A stretch of DNA of 6,414 bases from Actinomycetota bacterium. Its GTDB lineage: Bacteria > Actinomycetota > Actinomycetes > Nanopelagicales > Nanopelagicaceae. The stretch spans positions 1-6,414 of the forward strand of contig WLMD01000091.1 of the NCBI GenBank assembly GCA_009700405.1, written 5' to 3'. Of this stretch, positions 1 to 4,939 are shown in pieces. Position 1 is the stretch's first letter. Every line of letters begins with the position of its first letter. A program made the position numbers and the translations under genes. The notes beneath the pieces were generated by a model. The model saw only the letters and a program-made list of their open reading frames with translations, did not search any database and was not told the origin of the DNA.

Positions 1-931
1 CCGAGCGCTAGATGATGCCCGGGCCACTGTTGATGTATTGCACGGGATCTTTGAGCGTTTAGGTTCTTTTGGCGTCACTACTCTCGAGGAACTCAAAGGA
101 TTTAGTTCGCGTCTAACCACTGCGCAGAGAGATAAACGCCATCTAGCATCGTCTATCCCACAAGCGCCTGGCGTCTACATCTTTAGGGGACCAAAGAACG
201 AACCTCTGTACGTTGGTACATCTAGAAATCTCCGGACTCGAGTTCGTAACTATTTCACGGCAGCTGAAACTCGAAAACGTATGCACGAAATGATTGCAGT
301 CACGCATCACATAGATGCCATAGTTTGTGCCACCATCCTTGAAGCACAGGTACGTGAACTGCGAATGATCAATGAGCATAAGCCTCACTACAACAAACGT
401 TCTCGATTCCAAAAAATGCCGACCTGGCTCAAGACTTTTGAATCAGTCGATATTCGTGAAGCCTCGACAAGACTCACCAAACGAATGAATGACTTCAGCG
501 ATGCCGAACTATTTGAAAAGGCGGCGGTAGTTCGCAATGAAATACATGAGCTAGTTCGCAATAATTCGCGCGCTCACCACATACATGCCCTTGCATCCTT
601 GCCAGAAATAATTCTCGCAAAGCCAATTTCAACGCCGGGCCTTTGGGAATTTACCTGCATTCGATATGGGCGCCTAGCTGGAACTGCTCTATCTGTCCCC
701 GGAATTGACGTTGCCCGTACGTTGGATTCTTTATCTATGACCGCTGAGGTCGTAGTCGATGACGGTTCGATATTGCCGGCATCTAGCCATGAAGAAGTTG
801 AGAAATTACTGACTTATATAGACGATGAAGGGACGAGAATCGTTTCTCTTAAAGGGCAGTGGGCGCTGCCAATTCTTGCGTCAATGACGCCCACTTTTGC
901 AGAAGTTCCGTCGCTCGACCGCTATCTATAG
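1..931 (+). CDS. DEDDh exonuclease / GIY-YIG nuclease fusion protein, 5'-truncated by the window
   Basis: The frame is open to the window's left edge; the first whole codon is bases 2-4, 309 residues are visible, and the stop is TAG at 929-931. The first residues, RALDDARATVDVLHG, are the end of a DnaQ-like (DEDDh) 3'-5' exonuclease domain: the last catalytic Asp is at 14-16 and its partner His would be the codon cut by the edge. A GIY-YIG domain follows: GVY (visible residues 57-59), LYVG (69-72), a catalytic-type Glu in VRELRMINEH (about 119) and PHYN (128-131). A UVR-like helix pair (LFEKAAVVRNEI, about 170-181) and a C-terminal domain complete it. The family resembles UvrC/Cho plus DNA polymerase III epsilon and is presumed to act in DNA repair; its substrate is not established. 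The segment normally lying between GIY-YIG and UVR looks missing (see findings). Its end overlaps convergent trpD. The TTG at 38 lies inside the exonuclease domain and is not the start. Confidence 0.88.
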   Translation, partial: RALDDARATVDVLHGIFERLGSFGVTTLEELKGFSSRLTTAQRDKRHLASSIPQAPGVYIFRGPKNEPLYVGTSRNLRTRVRNYFTAAETRKRMHEMIAVTHHIDAIVCATILEAQVRELRMINEHKPHYNKRSRFQKMPTWLKTFESVDIREASTRLTKRMNDFSDAELFEKAAVVRNEIHELVRNNSRAHHIHALASLPEIILAKPISTPGLWEFTCIRYGRLAGTALSVPGIDVARTLDSLSMTAEVVVDDGSILPASSHEEVEKLLTYIDDEGTRIVSLKGQWALPILASMTPTFAEVPSLDRYL

Positions 932-1910
932 CCGATGTTGCTGAGGCGATTCCGGCAGCCAATCGTTCTTCCAGCGGAGTAGATAATTTTCCTTCAAAGG
1001 CCGCGATTGCTGCCCCTGCATTGAGCAGCACTGCATCACGTGGTGCTCCGTGTTCGCCTGCGAAAATAGACAAAGTAATGAGAGCGTTCTCGGTGGCATC
1101 TCCGCCAACTAAATCGCTAATCGGTGAATAAGAAATACCATAATCAGCTGGATCAATTCTGTCGGATCGAATCTCGCCGCCACCAATGCTCAAAACAGAG
1201 GTAGTTCTCGTGAGAGTTATTTCATCCAACCCATCATCACCACGAAAAACAAAACCATCGACTCCTCGTTCTGACAAGACTTGCGCCATCAGTAAATGCA
1301 TTGCTGGATTGGCTACTCCCACAGCTGCGGCTTGAGGCTTCGCAGGATTTGCAAGTGGTCCCAAGATATTAAAAATTGTCGGAACACCCAATTCTTTCCT
1401 TGCCGGTGCGGCAAAGCGCATTGCAGGATGAAAGATTGGTGCAAAGCAAAAGCCAATCCCTAATTTTTCAAATGTCTTCGCTACGCCCACGCCATCCAGG
1501 GTGATGACCACTCCTAGGGCTTCTAACAGATCAGCCGAACCCGATTTGGATGAAGCGGCGCGATTTCCGTGCTTCATAACTTTTGCTCCGGCGGCGGCGG
1601 CAACTATGGCCGATGTGGTTGAAATGTTTATCGTGTGCGCGCCATCGCCTCCCGTACCAACGGTGTCGACAGCTCGCTCATTAATAGAGATTGGGGCAGC
1701 ATGGCGATACATCTCCTCAATAAGAGCGCCGACTTCTTCTGCCGATTCGCCTTTAGAACGCAGCGCCAGGAGAAAAGATTTGATCTCATCGTTGCTGGCT
1801 CGTCCGTCCAAGATTTCGCGCATAGCCCATTGAATTTGATCATGAGTGAGATCGTGTAAATTTTCAAGAAGGGCGAGATTGGCCGACCACGAATGGTCTA
1901 AAGAGCTCAT
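849..1910 (-). CDS. trpD: Anthranilate phosphoribosyltransferase TrpD
   Basis: TrpD transfers the phosphoribosyl group of PRPP to anthranilate, the second committed step of tryptophan synthesis, in the cytoplasm. The 353-residue product has the usual family length. An N-terminal helical domain carries WAMREIL (28-34) and LRSKGES (50-56). The PRPP-binding loop is GTGGD (85-89), followed by NIST (95-98) and KHGNRAASSKSGSADLLEALG (starts at 113). The anthranilate-site region includes FNILGPLANP (180-189), and the metal-binding acidic pair DE is at 229-230. The ATG at 1908-1910 fits the family N-terminus (SWSANLALLENL). No convincing Shine-Dalgarno precedes it, so translation may depend on the receiver gene 20 bp upstream. 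No other trp genes are visible. The stop TAA (849-851) lies inside the end of the convergent exonuclease gene. All key motifs are intact, so the enzyme is expected to be functional. Confidence 0.97.
   Translation of the reverse strand: MSSLDHSWSANLALLENLHDLTHDQIQWAMREILDGRASNDEIKSFLLALRSKGESAEEVGALIEEMYRHAAPISINERAVDTVGTGGDGAHTINISTTSAIVAAAAGAKVMKHGNRAASSKSGSADLLEALGVVITLDGVGVAKTFEKLGIGFCFAPIFHPAMRFAAPARKELGVPTIFNILGPLANPAKPQAAAVGVANPAMHLLMAQVLSERGVDGFVFRGDDGLDEITLTRTTSVLSIGGGEIRSDRIDPADYGISYSPISDLVGGDATENALITLSIFAGEHGAPRDAVLLNAGAAIAAFEGKLSTPLEERLAAGIASATSAIDSGRATELLQKWASLTQELAAPTAL
855..898. repeat. Nested, mutually exclusive inverted repeats in the trpD/exonuclease overlap
   Basis: Three perfect inverted repeats share these bases. 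AGTGGGCG (858-865) pairs with CGCCCACT (888-895), an 8-bp stem with a 22-base loop. GGCAG (855-859) pairs with CTGCC (866-870) around a 6-base loop. GCGTC (878-882) pairs with GACGC (886-890) around AAT. The long stem excludes the two short ones. On the minus strand the GGCAG/CTGCC hairpin is followed at once by CTTTAA, which includes the trpD stop, so it might act as a weak trpD terminator. On the plus strand the long stem runs into TTTT (895-898), but that lies before the exonuclease stop. The repeats are directly visible; any function is inferred. Confidence 0.4.
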
Positions 1911-1930
1911 GGAGTTATGGAGATGATTTC

Positions 1931-2338
1931 TTAAGCGCTAGTTAAAGCACGCGCGCGAAGGAGAGTTGCGACTCGGTCGGCCACAGTGAATGGGTCAATC
2001 GGGTGAACCACAACAGCATCCGCACGAGACCAAGCAGCAAGCCAGGCATCATCAGGACGTGCAGTAATAAGAAGGACTGGTGGGCAACGAAAGAGTTCAT
2101 CTTTGAGCTGGCGGGCAATACCCATCCCGCCCTCTGGGGTGGCTTCTCCGTCAACGATGAAAAGGTCCGCCGAGCCTTTGTTATCTAGATACATTCTTAG
2201 CGCCTTGCCCGTAGCAAATTGCTCAATATCGTGTTCGGGCAGATCGGCGGCAACTTTGCTACCAAGTCCGGCAACTATGGATTCACGGACACTGGAATCA
2301 TCAGAATAGATAAGAATCTTTGGGCGGTTCGTAGACAT
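1931..2338 (-). CDS. Stand-alone response-regulator receiver (REC) domain protein
   Basis: The product has 135 residues and is a single receiver domain with no DNA-binding or enzymatic output domain. Strand 1 (KILIYSDDSS) supplies the acidic pair Asp13-Asp14. Strand 3 (LFIVDG) carries the presumed phospho-acceptor Asp63, and LLITAR carries the conserved Thr92. The normally invariant Lys of the KP motif after strand 5 is His112 (VVHPIDP), so phosphorylation or switching may be atypical. No histidine kinase is nearby. The gene lies 20 bp upstream of trpD on the same strand, which suggests co-transcription, and is divergent from ctaE. The ATG at 2336-2338 has no Shine-Dalgarno but is preceded at leaderless distance by a -10-like hexamer, which supports this start. 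The REC fold is clear from the motifs; partner and function are unknown. Confidence 0.85.
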   Translation of the reverse strand: MSTNRPKILIYSDDSSVRESIVAGLGSKVAADLPEHDIEQFATGKALRMYLDNKGSADLFIVDGEATPEGGMGIARQLKDELFRCPPVLLITARPDDAWLAAWSRADAVVVHPIDPFTVADRVATLLRARALTSA

Positions 2339-2344
2339 GGGACG

Positions 2345-2374
2345 AGTCTAATCAACCCAAGGCGCCCTCGTCAT
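2345..2374 (-). promoter_or_regulatory. Candidate leaderless promoter of the receiver-trpD unit
   Basis: Read on the minus strand, the -10-like hexamer TAGACT (2350-2345) fits TANNNT and is followed by six bases (CGTCCC) and then the ATG at 2338. Transcription would therefore start at or next to the start codon, the typical layout of actinobacterial leaderless genes, and no Shine-Dalgarno is present. ATGACG (2374-2369) matches four of six bases of TTGACA with an 18-bp spacer. It also lies within the left arm of a GTCAT/ATGAC inverted repeat. Confidence 0.5.
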
Positions 2375-2391
2375 GCCGCCACCGGGATGAC
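2370..2391. repeat. Short inverted repeat GTCAT-N12-ATGAC
   Basis: GTCAT (2370-2374) and ATGAC (2387-2391) form perfect 5-bp arms around 12 bases. The left arm covers most of the candidate -35 element of the receiver gene, so a repressor site is possible. A smaller repeat, CGGG-ATGA-CCCG (2383-2394), overlaps the right arm. Arms this short occur often by chance. Confidence 0.2.
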
Positions 2392-2414
2392 CCGTGAATG
2401 ATTGCCCCAAAGCG

Positions 2415-2430
2415 CGTGACTCTTTTCACC
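2415..2430. promoter_or_regulatory. CRP/GlxR-type operator candidate
   Basis: The sequence reads CGTGACTCTTTTCACC: GTGA (2416-2419), six bases, TCAC (2426-2429). All eight core bases match the CRP-family consensus TGTGA-N6-TCACA; only the outer T and A differ. Its centre (2422.5) is about 84 bp from both start codons, 2338 on the minus strand and 2506 on the plus strand, so it could serve either divergent unit. CRP-family GlxR is known to control respiratory-chain genes in Corynebacterium, which makes a role at ctaE-qcrCAB reasonable. The match is seen directly; binding and the identity of the regulator are inferred. Confidence 0.5.
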
Positions 2431-2438
2431 CTTGAAGG

Positions 2439-2451
2439 CGGTAATTAACCG
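2439..2451. repeat. Imperfect palindrome CGGTAATTAACCG
   Basis: The arms CGGT (2439-2442) and ACCG (2448-2451) flank an AT-rich centre with one mismatched pair. It lies between the CRP-like site and the ctaE promoter candidate, where an operator could sit. It is too short to exclude chance. Confidence 0.18.
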
Positions 2452-2471
2452 AGATCGGAGGGCTATTTGGC

Positions 2472-2501
2472 GTGAAAGTCTCCAAAAAACAGGAATAATC
2501 T
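2472..2501 (+). promoter_or_regulatory. Weak promoter candidate for ctaE-qcrCAB
   Basis: GTGAAA (2472-2477, four of six matches to TTGACA) is separated by 18 bp from TAATCT (2496-2501, fits TANNNT). Only four bases separate TAATCT from the ctaE ATG, slightly too few for a standard leaderless start. The alternative is that AGGA (2491-2494), 11 bases before the ATG, is a ribosome-binding site and the true promoter lies upstream. The two readings are incompatible because the elements overlap. Confidence 0.3.
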
Positions 2502-2505
2502 CCCC

Positions 2506-3132
2506 ATGCCCAGCGCCAGCCTGACCCAGCCCAAGATCAATAGACCCAACATTGTTGCCGTAGGCACAATCGTCTGGCTCTCCAGCGAATTAATGTTCTT
2601 CGCTGCATTGTTTGCCATGTACTTCACCACGCGTGCAGTGCAAGGTCCAGCCGTATGGTTGGAGTCAACGAAGATTCTAAACATTCCCTTTGCTGCCTTT
2701 AACACAACGGTGCTTGTGCTTTCATCCCTTACTTGTCAGTTTGGAGTGTTTGCAGCGGAGCGTTTGCAACCTCGACGCACTGCTGCGCTCTGGAAGTTTT
2801 CTAAATGGGGCATGCGTGAATGGTTCGCGCTTACATTTCTTATGGGTTCGTTCTTCGTGGGCGGGCAAATTTATGAATACGCAAATTTAGTACAAGAGGG
2901 TCTAAGCCTTTCATCGCGTGCTTATGGTTCCGTTTTCTATTTTGCAACAGGTTTCCACGGATTACACGTTACTGGCGGACTCGTTGCATTTTTACTGGTC
3001 ATGGTGCGCGTAAGCAAGGCTCGTGGATTTTCACATAAGCAAGCAACTACAGCGATAGTTGTCTCTTACTACTGGCACTTTGTTGATGTTGTTTGGATTG
3101 CATTGTTCTCTGCTATTTACCTCATTAAGTAA
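2506..3132 (+). CDS. ctaE: Cytochrome c oxidase subunit III (aa3 type)
   Basis: This is a membrane subunit of the terminal oxidase that reduces oxygen to water; subunit III stabilises the catalytic subunit I. The 208-residue product is the short actinobacterial form without the first two helices of the seven-helix type. Hydrophobic segments lie at about 15-41, 60-84, 106-126, 140-167 and 183-206. Family signatures are SSELMFF with the conserved intramembrane Glu28, FHGLHVTGG (150-158) and YYWHFVDVVW (188-197). The ATG at 2506 is the only reasonable start, since an in-frame stop lies at 2473-2475. It leads the operon with qcrC starting 19 bp downstream. Oxidase subunits I and II are not in the window. 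Confidence 0.96.
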   Translation: MPSASLTQPKINRPNIVAVGTIVWLSSELMFFAALFAMYFTTRAVQGPAVWLESTKILNIPFAAFNTTVLVLSSLTCQFGVFAAERLQPRRTAALWKFSKWGMREWFALTFLMGSFFVGGQIYEYANLVQEGLSLSSRAYGSVFYFATGFHGLHVTGGLVAFLLVMVRVSKARGFSHKQATTAIVVSYYWHFVDVVWIALFSAIYLIK

Positions 3133-3135
3133 TCG

Positions 3136-3141
3136 AAAGGA
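3136..3141 (+). promoter_or_regulatory. Ribosome-binding site fixing the GTG start of qcrC
   Basis: AAAGGA lies 10 bases before the GTG at 3152, just after the ctaE stop. The qcrC frame stays open back to an ATG at 3059 inside ctaE. The Shine-Dalgarno and the basic-then-hydrophobic N-terminus both favour GTG 3152. Confidence 0.6.
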
Positions 3142-3151
3142 ACTCAGTACA

Positions 3152-3943
3152 GTGAAGCGCCTCTCGCGTTACCGACGTCACCGATTTGCCGGTCCAGTGC
3201 TTTTAGTTTTTGCACTCTTCATGATTGGCACAACCTTTTCTGTAGCAAGTGCGACAACGCAGAAGTCGGCGTCGACGCTTGTCCGATCAGCAGCAGTAGA
3301 TGAAGGTCGCCAAATTTTTCTCAAGGGTTGTTCTTCATGCCATGGGCTCAATGCTGAAGGCGGTTCTATTGCACCTTCACTCATTGGAGTCGGAGCTGCC
3401 GCAGTTGATTTCCAGGTAGGCACTGGTCGTATGCCAATGGCAGATATGTCTGTTCAGGCAATGCGCAAGCAACCTGCATACACTCCAGATGAAGTAGCAG
3501 CTCTAGCAACATATGTAGCGTCGCTATCTCCAGGACCAGCAATTCCAACGCAAGATGTAGTTAATTACGAACGCGATGGGAATACAGCACAAGGCGGAGA
3601 GCTATTCCGCACCAACTGCGCAATGTGCCATAACTTCGCAGGCCAAGGTGGCGCATTAAGTCAAGGGAAATTTGCCCCATCGCTCATGTCTTCAGAGCCA
3701 GTTCAAATTTATGAAGCAATGATTCTTGGACCACAATCAATGCCCGTCTTTTCAGACAAAGTTATTACACCAGCCGAAAAACTTTCAATCATCAAATGGA
3801 TTAAGGCCTCACAATCAGAACCTGCTCACGGCGGCGCATCACTTGGTCGAGTCGGTCCGGTTACTGAAGGATTACTCATATGGACACTAGGACTCGGACT
3901 GCTCATTGGTATTGCAGTCTGGCTAGCAACGAAAGCGAGATAA
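3152..3943 (+). CDS. qcrC: Diheme cytochrome c subunit of the cytochrome bcc complex
   Basis: QcrC takes electrons from the Rieske protein and hands them to the aa3 oxidase, replacing both cytochrome c1 and soluble cytochrome c in actinobacteria. From GTG 3152 the product has 263 residues. A basic start (KRLSRYRRHR) precedes a hydrophobic segment at about 13-31 that ends in ASA (32-34), a possible signal-peptidase site; it may instead remain as an anchor. Two heme c motifs follow: CSSCH (60-64) and CAMCH (156-160). Candidate axial Met ligands are in GRMPM (92-96) and SMPVF (Met197). A C-terminal transmembrane helix (about 238-257) anchors the protein, with both heme domains outside the membrane. 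qcrA starts 3 bp after the stop, showing tight operon coupling. Confidence 0.95.
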   Translation: MKRLSRYRRHRFAGPVLLVFALFMIGTTFSVASATTQKSASTLVRSAAVDEGRQIFLKGCSSCHGLNAEGGSIAPSLIGVGAAAVDFQVGTGRMPMADMSVQAMRKQPAYTPDEVAALATYVASLSPGPAIPTQDVVNYERDGNTAQGGELFRTNCAMCHNFAGQGGALSQGKFAPSLMSSEPVQIYEAMILGPQSMPVFSDKVITPAEKLSIIKWIKASQSEPAHGGASLGRVGPVTEGLLIWTLGLGLLIGIAVWLATKAR

Positions 3944-3946
3944 GTA

Positions 3947-4939
3947 ATGTCACACGAACTCGAGCCGATCACTGATCCTGGTTTACCAGATCACGTACAT
4001 CGCGCCGCTGATACTGATCCCGTTGCTGAAAAACGTGCAGAGCGACAAGTAGCAATTCTTTTCGCACTCAGCGCCATTGGAACAATACTTTTTATCGCTT
4101 CCTACATTTACATTCCCACCACTGAATTTATCTTCTTGCCTGTTTTGGGTTCAACAAATGCACACGAACTTTTCTTGGGCCTTGGCCTTGGACTTTCACT
4201 TCTCTTTATTGGTCTAGGCGCTGTCCATTGGGCAAAAACACTTATGCCAGATAATGAAATTATTGCCGAGCGTCATGTGATGCGTTCAGAAGATGTAGAC
4301 CGCAAGGGATTTGTAGATACCGTCAAGGAAGGTGCTGCTGCATCAGGACTTGGTCGTCGCTCACTTATTAAGCGCTCTCTTGGTCTTTCCCTGGGTCTCT
4401 CAGCACTTACTCCACTGTTGTTCTTGAGAGATCTTGGTCCATTGCCTAAGAAGCAGCTGGAGACCACAAATTGGAAAACCGGAACTCGTCTTGTTACCGA
4501 TCCGGGTGATCGCGCAATTAAAGCTTCGGACCTTGAAGTTGGCGCTGTTGCTCAAGTTTTGCCTCAACTGCTCCCAGGTGAAGAACGCACACTAAGCAAT
4601 ATTGGTAAAGATGCCGTATTGCTTATTCGCCTTCGCCCTGAAGAGTTCGAGCTCTCCCCTGAGCGCCTTTCCTGGACATACGAAGGAATCATTGCCTTCT
4701 CCAAAATTTGCTCACACATGGGATGCGCTGTTGCACTCTACGAGCAGCAAACAAAACATCTCCTTTGCCCATGTCATCAATCAACATTTGATGTACCTCG
4801 TGCAGCGAAAGTTATTTTCGGACCATCTGCACGACCACTTCCTCAATTAGCGATTACCGTTGATTCAGAAGGCTACTTAATTGCACAGAAACCATTCTCC
4901 GAGCCTGTCGGACCTAGCTTCTGGGAGCGATCATCATGA
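3947..4939 (+). CDS. qcrA: Rieske iron-sulfur subunit of the cytochrome bcc complex
   Basis: QcrA carries the [2Fe-2S] cluster that takes the first electron from menaquinol at the QcrB oxidation site and passes it to QcrC. The 330-residue product has three hydrophobic segments (about 34-56, 72-95 and 144-160), the actinobacterial arrangement. GRRSLIK (136-142), just before the third, resembles a twin-arginine signal and suggests Tat-dependent export of the folded C-terminal domain. Cluster motifs are CSHMGC (255-260) and CPCH (274-277): ligands Cys255, His257, Cys274 and His277, with Cys260 and Cys276 as the disulfide pair. At 330 residues it is shorter than the mycobacterial homologues I recall (about 400 or more). 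Its stop overlaps the qcrB start in ATGA. Confidence 0.96.
   Translation: MSHELEPITDPGLPDHVHRAADTDPVAEKRAERQVAILFALSAIGTILFIASYIYIPTTEFIFLPVLGSTNAHELFLGLGLGLSLLFIGLGAVHWAKTLMPDNEIIAERHVMRSEDVDRKGFVDTVKEGAAASGLGRRSLIKRSLGLSLGLSALTPLLFLRDLGPLPKKQLETTNWKTGTRLVTDPGDRAIKASDLEVGAVAQVLPQLLPGEERTLSNIGKDAVLLIRLRPEEFELSPERLSWTYEGIIAFSKICSHMGCAVALYEQQTKHLLCPCHQSTFDVPRAAKVIFGPSARPLPQLAITVDSEGYLIAQKPFSEPVGPSFWERSS
4923..4927 (+). promoter_or_regulatory. Ribosome-binding site of qcrB inside the qcrA end
   Basis: GGGAG lies eight bases before ATG 4936, within the last codons of qcrA. With the ATGA overlap (4936-4939) it supports translationally coupled expression and settles the qcrB start. Confidence 0.6.

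Noticed and set aside
38..40. TTG as start codon of the exonuclease/GIY-YIG gene
   Set aside because: The frame continues upstream to the window edge and encodes the last exonuclease motif, so the gene begins outside the window.
143..412. 89-codon minus-strand open frame
   Set aside because: It lies inside the GIY-YIG coding region, has no recognisable domain and is explained as a shadow frame.
859..1131. 90-codon plus-strand open frame opposite trpD
   Set aside because: It is antisense to well-conserved trpD sequence and has no motifs.
1501..1833. 110-codon plus-strand open frame opposite trpD
   Set aside because: It is antisense to the TrpD catalytic motifs, has low-complexity Ala/Ser-rich content and no family resemblance.
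2383..2394. CGGG-ATGA-CCCG hairpin as a terminator
   Set aside because: The stem is only four base pairs, no T-tract follows, and it sits in a divergent promoter region where no gene ends.
2463..2705. 80-codon minus-strand open frame running from ctaE into the divergent region
   Set aside because: It is antisense to the ctaE N-terminus with no domain or ribosome-binding site; the ctaE reading is unmistakable.
3059..3151. Upstream ATG start for qcrC inside ctaE
   Set aside because: It would add 31 residues that are only a frame-shifted reading of the ctaE end. GTG 3152 has a Shine-Dalgarno and a normal N-terminus.
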